NCBI RefSeq assembly: GCF_032341175.1
Contig: NZ_CP135435.1
Location: 248,001-312,000, forward strand
DNA length: 64,000 nucleotides
Direction of reading: 5' to 3'
From: Bacillus sp. DTU_2020_1000418_1_SI_GHA_SEK_038
GTDB taxonomy: Bacteria > Bacillota > Bacilli > Bacillales > Cytobacillaceae
Part shown: positions 44,728 through 53,245 of the stretch, in pieces
How positions within the stretch are numbered: the first letter of the stretch is position 1
How the letters are laid out: every line of letters starts with the position of its first letter
Translations under genes and position numbers: made by a program
The notes under the pieces: model-generated
Databases searched by the model: none
Seen by the model: the letters and a program-made list of their open reading frames with translations, nothing else
What the model was told of the DNA's origin: nothing

Positions 44728-45218
44728 CCGATAACCTCCTCACTTTCCGGTTTCTCATAGTTGCCTTTCCAAATCTCAATTAATTGCTGAATTAACCGAA
44801 TGGCCATTCCAGCGCCCCCAATTGGTATAGCCATAAATGGAATCCAAATTGGCAGCTGTAAGGCAGGTGTTACCTGTCCGTGCTGGAGACTAATTAAAAC
44901 AAGCTTTGTACCGAATACAGCCAAGAATAAGGAAATACAGAACCAAATTAATACTCCAAGGCCTTCGAAAATTTTTCTTGGTGTTCCTTTTAAGCGTGTA
45001 ATAAATGCCTCTACCCGTATATGCTGGCGAAGCTTAACAGCATAGCTTGCACCGACCCATACTTGAAAAATATGAATATAGCGAGCCAGTTCCTCCGTCC
45101 AGCTAGGTGCCGACTGGAAGATATATCGACCGACTACTTGACCGAAAATGAGCGCCACCATCAGGACAAGTGTCCATACTAAAATGACCTCTTCGAATCG
45201 AGCAAATTTTTTTGCCAT
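44724..45218 (-). CDS. dctQ: TRAP transporter small permease (second system)
   Basis: A 164-residue four-helix DctQ protein with RYIFQSAPSWTEELARYIHIFQVWVGASYAVKLRQHIRVEAFI, the usual small-permease signature. It sits between the binding-protein gene and DctM. A perfect intercistronic hairpin separates it from dctP. Confidence 0.9.
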   Translation of the reverse strand: MAKKFARFEEVILVWTLVLMVALIFGQVVGRYIFQSAPSWTEELARYIHIFQVWVGASYAVKLRQHIRVEAFITRLKGTPRKIFEGLGVLIWFCISLFLAVFGTKLVLISLQHGQVTPALQLPIWIPFMAIPIGGAGMAIRLIQQLIEIWKGNYEKPESEEVIG

Positions 45219-45240
45219 GCTTTACACATCCTTTAATAAG

Positions 45241-45270
45241 GAGGAATCAAGATTAGAATCTTGATTCCTC
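45241..45270 (-). other. Intercistronic stem-loop dctP-dctQ
   Basis: GAGGAATCAAGATT, 2-base centre, AATCTTGATTCCTC is a perfect 14-bp inverted repeat between the dctP stop and the dctQ start. It is not followed by a U-run on the minus strand. It probably blocks 3' exonucleases and/or lowers downstream expression, so that binding protein exceeds permease. Confidence 0.7.
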
Positions 45271-45276
45271 AAATTT

Positions 45277-46293
45277 TTACTTATTTGCTTCTAATGCTTT
45301 ATTAACTAAATCCTCACCAATACTAGGTACATGTTTGTCATACACTGCTTTTGCAGCTTCGCGGAATTTTTCACGCTGCTCCGTACTTAATTCATTAATT
45401 TCCATTCCACTTTCCTTCAGCTTTTCTAAAAACTCAACATCTTGTTTTTGTGCAAGCTGACGCTGTTCATCACGGAATTCCTCAGCTTTTGCTGTAACTA
45501 ATTGCTGAAGATCCTCAGGAAGGCTGTTATAAAAATTGTTGTTCACAAGTAAAATAGTTGCCGCATATACGTGACCACTCATTGTTAGATATTTTTGGAC
45601 TTCGTAAAATTTATTTGTGTAATAAAGGGAGATTGGTGCTTCCATTGCATCATAAGTTTTTTGTTGAAGAGCCGTGTATAGCTCGCCAAATGCAAATGGG
45701 GAAGCGTTCGCTCCAAATGAAGAAAATGTATCCGTATGAACTGGATTTTCTAAAGTACGGAATTTAATGCCCTTAAGGTCTTCTGGAGATTCAATTGGGC
45801 CATTGTTATTTGACATATGACGGAATCCGTTTTCACCAAAAACAAGACCTTTCAAGTCATTTTTCTCTAGTTCTTTTAATAAGTCTTGTCCAAGTTCGCC
45901 ATCAAGAGCTTTATAAGCAGCTTCGTTATTATTGAAAAGGAATGGCAGATCGAAAACCATAAATTTCTTGTTAAATGAAGCAAGAGGGGCTAGGGCAGGA
46001 ATGGTCATTTCAATATTCCCAAGCTGTACAGCTTCGATCGCTTCACGGTCAGACCCATAAAGCTGCCCATTTGGATAAAGTTCAACCTTTAAACGTCCAT
46101 CGGATTCTTTCTCAAGCTTTTCTTTAAAATCAACTGCAGCTAAATGTGTAGATTGCTCTTCAGAAACTAAGTAAGCAATACGAAGAGTATGAACCTTCTT
46201 TTCACCATCACCGCTTGAAGTGCTTTCTTTTGGACGTCCACATCCTGTGATGACGAGCAAGCCGATAAGTAATAATGCGATTAGTTTTTTCAT
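45277..46293 (-). CDS. dctP: TRAP transporter substrate-binding lipoprotein (second system)
   Basis: A 338-residue DctP-family lipoprotein with signal peptide and lipobox VITGC (Cys near 18), then LRIAYLVSEEQSTHLAAVDFKEKLEKESDGRLKVELYPNGQLYG, with the carboxylate-binding Arg in LKGIKFRTLENPVH. It shares one base with the end of the upstream GntR gene. The closest functional classes bind organic or amino-acid-like acids; the aminotransferase and M20 hydrolase downstream suggest an N-acyl or modified amino acid. Confidence 0.9.
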   Translation of the reverse strand: MKKLIALLLIGLLVITGCGRPKESTSSGDGEKKVHTLRIAYLVSEEQSTHLAAVDFKEKLEKESDGRLKVELYPNGQLYGSDREAIEAVQLGNIEMTIPALAPLASFNKKFMVFDLPFLFNNNEAAYKALDGELGQDLLKELEKNDLKGLVFGENGFRHMSNNNGPIESPEDLKGIKFRTLENPVHTDTFSSFGANASPFAFGELYTALQQKTYDAMEAPISLYYTNKFYEVQKYLTMSGHVYAATILLVNNNFYNSLPEDLQQLVTAKAEEFRDEQRQLAQKQDVEFLEKLKESGMEINELSTEQREKFREAAKAVYDKHVPSIGEDLVNKALEANK

Positions 46294-46958
46294 TATTTTT
46301 CCTCCTTATGGAAATAACTTAAGAATCGTTTTTCAACGTTTTGCAGATGTTTAAGCATTTTCTCCTTCGCTAGTGAAACGTCTTTAGACTCAAGGGCCTC
46401 AACTAGCGTTACGTGTTCTTCATAGGCTTCGTATGCGCTTACATGGAGTGTGTTAGATAATAAGAGGAATGCACGGTTGACGCCTGTGTTTATTTGATGA
46501 ATCATTTCCTGGAATTTGGAATTGCCGTTTCTAGAAACAAGAATTAAATGGAATTCACGGTCTAAATCGATGAAATTGTGATAATGATTTTGTTGAACAG
46601 CCTCCAATTGATGTTCTAAATTTTCCTTTAATTCATCGAAAAGAAGTTGATCTAATAGGGGCATAATTTTTTCAATGTTATGGATTTCCAGTACTTGCCT
46701 CAGTTCCATATATTCCAAAGAATCTTCCTTTGTAAAAGTAGCGACAGTGGCAGGACGTCCCTTTTGCAAAACGATTAGGCCTTCTGTAGCTAGCCGTTTT
46801 AACGCTTCCCGTAGCGGGGTGCGGCTAATGCCAAGGTCTGCTGCCAGCTTTTCCTCAGGTAATTCCTGTTCTGGTGCAAGTACAGCGGAGCTAATGTCCT
46901 TCTTTAATAAATTGTAGGCTTGGTCAGCCAATGAAACATTATGGATAATTCTTCGCAA
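46293..46958 (-). CDS. GntR/FadR-family regulator (FCD domain)
   Basis: A 221-residue regulator: winged helix about 8-72 (LADQAYNLLKKDISSAVLAPEQELPEEKLAADLGISRTPLREALKRL) and FCD domain about 80-210. The start is a TTG with AAAGGAGGAGTGATCT upstream. First gene of the TRAP-aminotransferase-hydrolase unit and divergent from the GlcD-type oxidase, so it can control both. A GTATAC dyad lies just upstream. Confidence 0.9.
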   Translation of the reverse strand: MRRIIHNVSLADQAYNLLKKDISSAVLAPEQELPEEKLAADLGISRTPLREALKRLATEGLIVLQKGRPATVATFTKEDSLEYMELRQVLEIHNIEKIMPLLDQLLFDELKENLEHQLEAVQQNHYHNFIDLDREFHLILVSRNGNSKFQEMIHQINTGVNRAFLLLSNTLHVSAYEAYEEHVTLVEALESKDVSLAKEKMLKHLQNVEKRFLSYFHKEEK

Positions 46959-46983
46959 AGATCACTCCTCCTTTTAGTATTCA

Positions 46984-46996
46984 GTATACTGTATAC
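46984..46996. promoter_or_regulatory. Probable GntR operator
   Basis: GTATAC-T-GTATAC, a 13-bp palindrome about 25 bp upstream of the GntR start, between divergent genes. TGTATACA-type dyads are common targets of FCD-class GntR proteins. Confidence 0.6.
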
Positions 46997-47178
46997 AGGA
47001 ATATTAAATTATTATAAAGTATTTGTAAATAGAAATATTTATATAATTTTAAATATTAGAAGGAATCAACTAAGGAGTGATCTAAAAAAACATATTATTT
47101 AGTAGGGAATATGCATATAATAGATTAATAGAAAAATTTGAAAGTTTAGCAAAATATAATGGATGAGGGGGTTTTCCT

Positions 47179-48540
47179 ATGTTTGTACAAAAACTTATCG
47201 AATGTCTAGGCAAAGACAAGGTTAGCCGAAGTGAAACAGAATTATTCCGTCATAGCCATGATGAATCATTTCATAAAGCAGTAGAGCCTGATGTAGTTTG
47301 TTTTCCAGAGAGCCGTGAAGAAATTGAGGCTATTCTGGAAATTGCCCGCGAGTATAAAATCCCTGTAACCCCTTATGGAGTTGGTTCAGGACTTGAGGGT
47401 CAGGCGATTCCTATTAAAAAAGGGATTTCTATTAACTTTAGCAATATGAATCAGGTTGTTCATTTTTCTCCGGAGGATTTACTCATTACTGTTCAGCCCG
47501 GAATCACACGCATGGAATTAAATAAAGTAGTAAACCGGCATGGATTAATGTTTCCGATTGACCCAGGTGCAGATGCAACCATAGGCGGAATGGTGGCAAA
47601 TAATGCGAGCGGGACAACGGCTGTTCGTTACGGCTCGATGCGTGATCAGCTGCTAGATTTAGAGGTTGTATTGGCTGATGGAACAGTCATTCACACTGGA
47701 TCTCATGCGAAAAAGTCATCCTCCGGCTATCATTTGACAGGGCTCTTCGCAGGGTCTGAAGGAACCTTGGGCATTATCACAGAAATAACATTAAGGCTCC
47801 ATGGAATTCCTGAACATACATTAGCAGCCCGCTGTACATTTGACACACCTGAAGAAGGTGCGAAAGCGGCGAAAACAGTTTTGCTGAGCGGAATTCCTGT
47901 AATGCGAATGGAGCTAGTAGATGCAGAAAGTATTTCTCAAGTCAATTCATATGGAGGCTATCAATTCCCAGTTAACCATTCTCTATTCTTTGAGTTTGCC
48001 GGGACAAAGGGAGCGGTGGAAGAAGAGGCGAAAGTAACGGAACAATTAATGCGTGAGCTTGGATGTGGAAATTGGGAGGCTGCCAGCGGATCGAAGGAGC
48101 GGGCGGAGCTTTGGAAAGCTCGGCATGAAATGGCCTATGCATATCGGCATATTAAGGGAATGGCCAATACTGGCGCGGATGTATGCGTCCCGATTTCTCG
48201 TCTGCCTGAGCTGGTCGTGTATGCTAGACAGTTAATTGATGAAAGTGGACTAACGGGCGGCGTGCTGGGACATGTTGGTGACGGAAATTTCCATACTATG
48301 ATTATTTATGATCCTAAGGTGCCTGGTGAAAAGGAAAAAGCCGAATACACGAATGAAGCACTTGCCTTAAAAGCGATTGAGGTTGGCGGGACCTGTACAG
48401 GGGAACATGGTGTAGGGCTTGGGAAAATGAAATTCCAAGAAGCCGAGCATGGGAATGCTGTTATTATTATGAAGCAGATGAAAAAAATGCTTGATCCGGA
48501 AGGTTTGTTAAATCCGGGGAAAATATTTTTAATGGATTAA
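47179..48540 (+). CDS. glcD: FAD-linked oxidase, GlcD / D-lactate dehydrogenase type
   Basis: A 453-residue flavoprotein: FAD-binding PCMH domain (about 35-215; PVTPYGVGSGLEGQAIPIKKG, GADATIGGMVANNASGTTAVRYGSMRDQLL) and FAD-oxidase C-terminal domain with GHVGDGNFHTMI and TCTGEHGVGLGKM. It oxidises a 2-hydroxy acid such as glycolate or D-lactate to the keto acid. It stands alone, without GlcE or GlcF, and is divergent from the GntR gene. It may process a hydroxy acid made by the adjacent catabolic unit, or act independently. GGATGAGGGGG precedes the ATG. Confidence 0.88.
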   Translation: MFVQKLIECLGKDKVSRSETELFRHSHDESFHKAVEPDVVCFPESREEIEAILEIAREYKIPVTPYGVGSGLEGQAIPIKKGISINFSNMNQVVHFSPEDLLITVQPGITRMELNKVVNRHGLMFPIDPGADATIGGMVANNASGTTAVRYGSMRDQLLDLEVVLADGTVIHTGSHAKKSSSGYHLTGLFAGSEGTLGIITEITLRLHGIPEHTLAARCTFDTPEEGAKAAKTVLLSGIPVMRMELVDAESISQVNSYGGYQFPVNHSLFFEFAGTKGAVEEEAKVTEQLMRELGCGNWEAASGSKERAELWKARHEMAYAYRHIKGMANTGADVCVPISRLPELVVYARQLIDESGLTGGVLGHVGDGNFHTMIIYDPKVPGEKEKAEYTNEALALKAIEVGGTCTGEHGVGLGKMKFQEAEHGNAVIIMKQMKKMLDPEGLLNPGKIFLMD

Positions 48541-48581
48541 TAGATATGGAATTGAGAAATTAATAGTTGATTGTTTAAGAG

Positions 48582-48616
48582 AAACGAATCCTTCTTTTAG
48601 ATTGGGTTCGTTTTTT
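48582..48616 (+). terminator. Terminator after glcD
   Basis: AACGAATCC and GGGTTCGTT (one wobble) with TTTTTT. A second dyad, AACCTCTGC / GCGGAGGTT at about 48664-48701, faces the minus-strand gene that follows. Confidence 0.78.
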
Positions 48617-48705
48617 AACTGTAAAAAACATCATGTTTTCTATGTGATCCTTAGGAATAAATAGAACCTCTGCAAAGACCTTGAAAGTCTAGCGGAGGTT
48701 TCCTA

Positions 48706-49251
48706 TCATTCTCTTTCAATTCTTACACTCACTTCTTTTAAACGTTCAGTTACGAGGGGGACAACCGTATGGAAATAAGCGTTTGCCTTGAATTTTAATT
48801 GATTTCCGTCCTTAAAAAAGAATTCATATTCGGGATAGTCCCCTTGCTTGCCTTTATAATAAATGACTCTTTCCACTTCGCTCCAAGTATAGGAAAGTTC
48901 TTGCTTAGAAAAGAGAGTTCTATATGAGAGTCCATCCTCCGAAACCAACTTAAAGGATTGGGATGCAGCCCAAAAAGGTATAACACTTAAACATAAACAT
49001 GCAATGCTCAAAATAATAGAAAGCCTCCGAATATCTAATATGGAAATAAGAATCGCAGCAATCACTAATAAAAGCAATCCTACCCCGTAAACAGTGTAAT
49101 TTTCACTTGGTACAAAAACTTGAGCAATTCCCTTTTTATGAATAATATCAGCGACTGTTTGAGGAGCAAAGATGAGGAGAAATGGTGCTGAAACGGCTAT
49201 ACATATTCCAATTGCCAAAAAGACATGCTTTGACCGATAATTTTTTTCCAA
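48706..49251 (-). CDS. Hypothetical membrane protein (181 aa)
   Basis: Three hydrophobic helices (about 10-30, 52-72 and 78-98) are followed by a soluble part of about 80 residues rich in beta-strand patterns (LSYRTLFSKQELSYTWSEVERVIYYKGK). This is suggestive of the PH-like domain seen in many small Bacillus membrane proteins. I do not recognise a named family. It is probably a cell-membrane protein with its tail in the cytoplasm. Confidence 0.65.
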   Translation of the reverse strand: MEKNYRSKHVFLAIGICIAVSAPFLLIFAPQTVADIIHKKGIAQVFVPSENYTVYGVGLLLLVIAAILISILDIRRLSIILSIACLCLSVIPFWAASQSFKLVSEDGLSYRTLFSKQELSYTWSEVERVIYYKGKQGDYPEYEFFFKDGNQLKFKANAYFHTVVPLVTERLKEVSVRIERE

Positions 49252-49346
49252 TTATTATCCCCCTAAAATGTTTAATCTTTTAAGCCGTAAGCAATGTTTG
49301 AGTAGTAGAGGACAAGGCAATAGCCCTGTCCTATGTCCATATTAGT

Positions 49347-49616
49347 TTACTTTTCACAGGCGATTTTATCTTTATCTCTATCTAGTTTTTTATTTGCATC
49401 GTACACTTCTTTTGATACATGCGGTTTATGTTTCGTTTTCCCGCCTTTGTTTTTTGCTGATGAAGACTCCGCTACTCCCCCCTTGTAACCTTTGTTTAAT
49501 TCTGTGCAATTTTTGTAAGATTTAGCGGAGGAAGCTGCGTTTGTTGATAAACTTGTTCCAATTCCAAAAATTAGACTACAAGCTAGTAAAGTAGATAAAA
49601 GTTTTTTCATTTTCAC
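49347..49616 (-). CDS. Secreted Excalibur-domain protein
   Basis: An 89-residue secreted protein with an N-terminal signal peptide (MKMKKLLSTLLACSLIFGIG). The C-terminal Excalibur motif carries the calcium-loop-like DRDKDKIACEK, with Cys pairing likely between CTELN and IACEK. Excalibur domains occur in extracellular nucleases and surface proteins and are thought to bind calcium. It lacks a nuclease domain here. Confidence 0.82.
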   Translation of the reverse strand: MKMKKLLSTLLACSLIFGIGTSLSTNAASSAKSYKNCTELNKGYKGGVAESSSAKNKGGKTKHKPHVSKEVYDANKKLDRDKDKIACEK

Positions 49617-49767
49617 GTTATCCTTTCATTTGTTATTGATTCTATTTTAGGGAATATTTCCAATATTTTCAATCCTGTTTATGAATGATTGGGACTTTTT
49701 ATGAATTGGCTTGGATAAGCAACCTTTTTATAAAAATATCCGTCTAATTAAATGGAGGTATAAGTGG

Positions 49768-50178
49768 ATGAAAAAATACGTTTGTTTATTATTTCTGTTT
49801 TTCCTAATGTTAGCTGGTTGTTCTAATCAAGAAGAACAATTAACAAGAGTCGATGCTCAAAAGGTGAATGAAGAAGGAAAATACGAAGAGGAAGTTATCA
49901 TTACTGATAAAGAGATGATAGATTTACTAAAGAATTCCTTTAAAGAAGTGAAGTGGGAGCCCAACACAAAAGCGGAAATGTCGAGAAATGAAGATGTCTT
50001 GGCTACTTTATTTTACACTTTTGATAAGAATATGCCTGAAAGACTTTATGAATATAGAATTTGGTTTAATAGCAATGATTCAACCACCATTATCAGTAAT
50101 CATGAAAAGGAAGGTTATGGAACCTTAGATGGCAAGAACTCAAAAATAATAAAGAATGTTTTTCTTAGTAAAGACTAA
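49768..50178 (+). CDS. Small hypothetical lipoprotein
   Basis: A 136-residue lipoprotein: MKKYVCLLFLFFLMLAGCSN gives a lipobox LAGC (Cys near 18), then an acidic, compact domain (YEEEVIITDKEMIDLLKNSFKEVKWEPN...). TGGAGG before ATG 49768 decides the start; ATG 49711 is unsupported. No family recognised. A hairpin GGCCAAAT / ATTTGGTC with T-rich tail (50190-50220) follows. Confidence 0.68.
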   Translation: MKKYVCLLFLFFLMLAGCSNQEEQLTRVDAQKVNEEGKYEEEVIITDKEMIDLLKNSFKEVKWEPNTKAEMSRNEDVLATLFYTFDKNMPERLYEYRIWFNSNDSTTIISNHEKEGYGTLDGKNSKIIKNVFLSKD

Positions 50179-50221
50179 CGTATGTAGAAGGCCAAATTGC
50201 AAATGATTTGGTCTTTTATTA

Positions 50222-50479
50222 TTAATGTTGCAGAACAATAAGCGGATCATGTGACTTGGAGGACACAAAGTCCGTTATTTGTGAAAAAACAGGTTATTTT
50301 CTTAAGTTTCCGGACACAGATTCCTCTATTCAGTGGAAAATCAACGATTTCAATGTGTTTTTTCGTAAATAGAGTCCTTGGTGTCCGCTATCCCCTTAAA
50401 CTAGGGTCATTAAATGAGAATAACGGATGTAAGGTCCGAAAATGTCTTCATCAAAAAGCTTTTTAACAATAATGTTGCC
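50222..50479. repeat. Degenerate intergenic repeats (TCCGTTAT / GGACAC type)
   Basis: Strings such as GGAGGACACAAAGTCCGTTAT, TTTCCGGACACAGA, GAGTCCTTGGTGTCCGCTAT and AATAACGGATG occur in irregular order and both orientations. They look like decayed copies of the hairpin repeats in this genome (compare 22311-22582). Short open frames here have no ribosome sites. Confidence 0.45.
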
Positions 50480-50515
50480 TTTAACTAATCTGATTAGTTA
50501 AAATGGTAATATAAT
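50480..50515 (+). promoter_or_regulatory. Operator and -10 box for the MBL-TetR operon
   Basis: TTTAACTAATC, central T, GATTAGTTAAA is a perfect 11+1+11 palindrome (50480-50502), 7 bp before TATAAT (50510-50515). It covers the -35 region. Form and position suit autorepression by the TetR protein encoded two genes on. Confidence 0.75.
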
Positions 50516-50541
50516 TAGTCCCTATGAGAGGATGCGAGAAT

Positions 50542-51237
50542 ATGAAAATAACAAAAATGCATTCCGTTTATCAATTAGCTTTTATGCCACGATTATTCCC
50601 TGTAAATTGTTATTTAGTTGAGGAGGAAACTAGTCTCACTCTGATCGATGCTGCCATGCCGTACAGTGCAAAAAGTATCATCCAGGCGGCAAAGACGATT
50701 GGCAAGCCAATCAAAAATATCATTATTACTCATGCTCATGCCGATCATGTAGGCGCATTAGACATACTAAAAGAGAATTTGCCAGAAGCACAGGTAAGCA
50801 TTTCTTCCAGGGATTCACACCTATTAAGAGGAGACACCACAATCCTCTCGAGTGAAAAAAACACCCCGATACGTGGTGGGGTTCCAAAAAATATTAAAAC
50901 CCACCCAGATATTTTGCTTAATGAAGGAGAACATATAGGTTCATTAGAGGTTATTCATTCACCCGGCCATACACCAGGCTCTATCTCCCTTATGGATAAA
51001 AGGAATCGAAGTTTAATTGTTGGAGATGCGTTCCAGACTAGAGGTGGGATTGCTGTCTCTGGAACGGTGAAGCCATTATTTCCTTTCCCGGCATTAGCCA
51101 CTTGGGATAAAGAATCCGCGCTTAAAAGTGCGAGAAAATTAATAGCGTGTCAACCAAGCTTGCTTGCAGCAGGACACGGAAAAATGATTGATCATCCAAT
51201 GGAGCTGATGAAATGGGCTATTGAACAAGTAGAATGA
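50542..51237 (+). CDS. MBL-fold metallo-hydrolase
   Basis: A 231-residue metallo-beta-lactamase-fold protein with the zinc motif THAHADHVGAL (HxHxDH, near 72) and further ligands in HSPGHTPGSISL (near 141), VGDAFQ and AAGHGKMI. AGAGGATGCGAGAAT precedes ATG 50542. The group (YqjP/YflN-like) hydrolyses thioesters, lactones or similar. It is first in an operon with a TetR regulator and a YrdB-type membrane protein, so it may inactivate the compound the TetR senses. Confidence 0.87.
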   Translation: MKITKMHSVYQLAFMPRLFPVNCYLVEEETSLTLIDAAMPYSAKSIIQAAKTIGKPIKNIIITHAHADHVGALDILKENLPEAQVSISSRDSHLLRGDTTILSSEKNTPIRGGVPKNIKTHPDILLNEGEHIGSLEVIHSPGHTPGSISLMDKRNRSLIVGDAFQTRGGIAVSGTVKPLFPFPALATWDKESALKSARKLIACQPSLLAAGHGKMIDHPMELMKWAIEQVE

Positions 51238-51267
51238 AATTAGCGTAAGAGAATAGGGGTAATGAAG

Positions 51268-51870
51268 ATGACACGCCGTATGAAAATAGATTTAGCTGTA
51301 ATTTTACTAAAAGCAACACAATTAATTGATGAACAAGGCTTAGAGAAACTTTCTCTTGGTATGCTTGCTGAAGAGCTGCAAATTCGTCCGCCTTCCTTAT
51401 ACAACCATTTGAATGGATTAAATGAATTGAAGCAAAAGCTAGCCATTCATGGCTCAATAAAGCTATATGAAACTATGCTGCAAGCTGCTGCTGGACGCTC
51501 AGGTGACGATGCCGTTAAAGCCCTAAGTGAAGCGTATATTCAGTTTGTTAGAAATCACCCTGGACTTTATGAGGCAACCTTTAGATTTTCTGATACAGAT
51601 GATAAGGAATTACAGGAAGCACAGGAGTCCATTGTCCGTCTTGCTGTCCAAGTATTGCAAGTGTATAACCTGGAGGAAGAACAAGCGATTCATATGGTCA
51701 GGGGCTTCAGAAGCATTTTGCATGGATTTGCCTCCATTGAACAAATGGGTGGCTTTGGACTGCCCTATAATACAGATAAAAGTTTGTCGATTCTCATAGA
51801 TACATTCATTAAGGGTATTCATTCTTATGAAAATGAGAAGGTGAATAAAGATGATTTTAGAGAGTCTTAA
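51268..51870 (+). CDS. TetR-family repressor
   Basis: About 200 residues: an N-terminal TetR HTH (ATQLIDEQGLEKLSLGMLAEELQIRPPSLYNHLNGLNELK, about 14-52) and a C-terminal TetR_C (WHG) domain with YIQFVRNHPGLYEATFRF. ATG 51262 and 51268 are both possible; 51268 has the better spaced AGGGGTAA. It overlaps the next gene by 20 bases. The 23-bp palindrome before the operon is the likely operator. Confidence 0.88.
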   Translation: MTRRMKIDLAVILLKATQLIDEQGLEKLSLGMLAEELQIRPPSLYNHLNGLNELKQKLAIHGSIKLYETMLQAAAGRSGDDAVKALSEAYIQFVRNHPGLYEATFRFSDTDDKELQEAQESIVRLAVQVLQVYNLEEEQAIHMVRGFRSILHGFASIEQMGGFGLPYNTDKSLSILIDTFIKGIHSYENEKVNKDDFRES

Positions 51871-52195
51871 GCTAGTAAACGTCATCCTTCGTTTTTTGCT
51901 GGAGCTTATTGGTCTGACTGTTTATGGATATTGGGGATACAAATTGGGGACGACTGCCATTATGAGGTGGGGGCTTGCGGCTGGAATTCCTTTTATGATC
52001 GCGGTTGTGTGGGGATTATTTGGATCGCCAAAAGCAACTTTTCAGCTTTCGGGACTCTCTCATTTATTGCTAGAAGCATGCATCTTTCTTGTGCCTGCCG
52101 TACTGCTAATTAATCTAGGAAAGGTTCAATTAGCTTGGTTTTATGGGATAATAGTGATTGTGAACCGTATTTTAATGTATGTTTGGGAGCAATGA
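51851..52195 (+). CDS. YrdB-like DUF2568 membrane protein
   Basis: A 114-residue protein with four hydrophobic helices: LRFLLELIGLTVYGYWGYKLG, RWGLAAGIPFMIAVVWGLFGSPKATFQL, then two more. The GLFGSPKA segment and length match the YrdB/DUF2568 family, whose role is unknown. Start overlaps the TetR gene end; AAGGTGAATAAAG serves as ribosome site. Confidence 0.8.
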   Translation: MILESLKLVNVILRFLLELIGLTVYGYWGYKLGTTAIMRWGLAAGIPFMIAVVWGLFGSPKATFQLSGLSHLLLEACIFLVPAVLLINLGKVQLAWFYGIIVIVNRILMYVWEQ

Positions 52196-52256
52196 TAGAT
52201 ATTTGATTCAGGATTATGTGATTTGTTAAAGTAGAAAAAGAGGCAGGTGGACAAAA

Positions 52257-52928
52257 TTGGCTAAAACAATCGTTGAAAAACTAAATCTAACCAAATATAA
52301 AAAAGCTGCGGTTTTGGGAATGCCTGAGGGTGCAGATTATCTAACAGAATTAAAAGATTATGATACAGAGCTTACGAACAGTCCGTATGACCTTATTTTT
52401 GCCTTCGTGTTAGATATGGAGTCTTTAAAAGGCGTTGTGGACCGAGTGATTGAGAACAGTGATTTAACTGAAAATGGATATATCTTTTTGGCTTATCCGA
52501 AGAAGGGGAATAAAGTATACCCTACCTTTATTCACCGCGATGATTTATTAGGCGGGTTAGGTGCGGATGAGGATGGTTATATCGGTGCAAGCAATCTTAA
52601 ATTTGCCCGGATGGTTGGACTGGATGATGTCTTTACCGTTGTTGGCCTTAAAATTGATGCTAAAAGTAAAGAAAGCACTTCTACAAAACCAAGCCAATGT
52701 GTGGATGATTATATCGAAATGATTCCAGATGTGGAGAAAGACTTGCAGGATACGCCAGAGTTGCTTGCCTTTTATCGGACATTAACATACGGTTACCAAA
52801 AAGATTGGGCTCGCTATGTGTACAGCGCCAAACAAGAGGCAACAAAAGCAAAACGGCGCGATGAAATGAAAATGATACTCGGTGAAGGCTATAAGAGCAG
52901 GGATTTGTATCGAAGAGATCATAAGTAA
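52257..52928 (+). CDS. YdeI/OmpD-associated (OmdA) family protein
   Basis: A 223-residue protein from a TTG start (GGCAGGTGGACAAAA upstream). The C-terminal 60 residues (LAFYRTLTYGYQKDWARYVYSAKQEATKAKRRDEM) carry the OmdA/YdeI helical signature. The N-terminal 130 residues form an alpha/beta domain like DUF3052 (LGMPEGADYL ... YDLIFAFVLDMESL ... GYIFLAYPKKGNK). Its function is unknown; related proteins are stress-associated. It is monocistronic with a terminator. Confidence 0.72.
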   Translation: MAKTIVEKLNLTKYKKAAVLGMPEGADYLTELKDYDTELTNSPYDLIFAFVLDMESLKGVVDRVIENSDLTENGYIFLAYPKKGNKVYPTFIHRDDLLGGLGADEDGYIGASNLKFARMVGLDDVFTVVGLKIDAKSKESTSTKPSQCVDDYIEMIPDVEKDLQDTPELLAFYRTLTYGYQKDWARYVYSAKQEATKAKRRDEMKMILGEGYKSRDLYRRDHK

Positions 52929-52946
52929 AGAAGTAAACCCGTAAAC

Positions 52947-52992
52947 AAAAAGACGTTCATTAAGTAAAACTAACTTGATGAACGTCTTTTTA
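52947..52992 (+). terminator. Terminator hairpin, copy 1 of a 45-bp repeat
   Basis: AAAAAGACGTTCATTAAG, 9-base loop, CTTGATGAACGTCTTTTT. The same sequence with one base changed in the loop recurs at 60467-60512, in the same orientation. Confidence 0.92.
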
Positions 52993-53133
52993 TGTGTAAA
53001 TAGAAATAGTCGGTCGACCTATTATTGAATAAACCTTGATGCACGAATTTATTTTTGTTTCAGTAGAAGTGGCATTAATCCTGAAAAGTTAGTCAAAGTT
53101 TTAAAAAAATCAGAGTATTTTTTGAAAAATAGG

Positions 53134-53162
53134 TTGAAATAGGTTGAAATATGGTTTAATAT
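53134..53162 (+). promoter_or_regulatory. Promoter of the peptide-use module
   Basis: TTGAAA (53134-53139), 17-bp spacer, TAATAT (53157-53162). The direct repeat ATAGGTTGAA occurs twice in tandem here (10-bp period), overlapping the -35 and spacer, and may be a regulator site. No sigma-54 -24/-12 promoter (TGGC...GC) was seen. Confidence 0.6.
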
Positions 53163-53245
53163 GTTTTTAAAATATTCAAATAATAAATGGGTTATTAATT
53201 GTTAAATGACCCATTCTAGCAATTTGAAAAATAGAGGGGGATTAG

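Noticed and set aside
53020..53110. Possible sigma-54 promoter (AGTGGCATTAATCCTGA) before the peptide-use module
   Set aside because: The -12 GC element is missing at the right spacing, and the regulator lacks GAFTGA.
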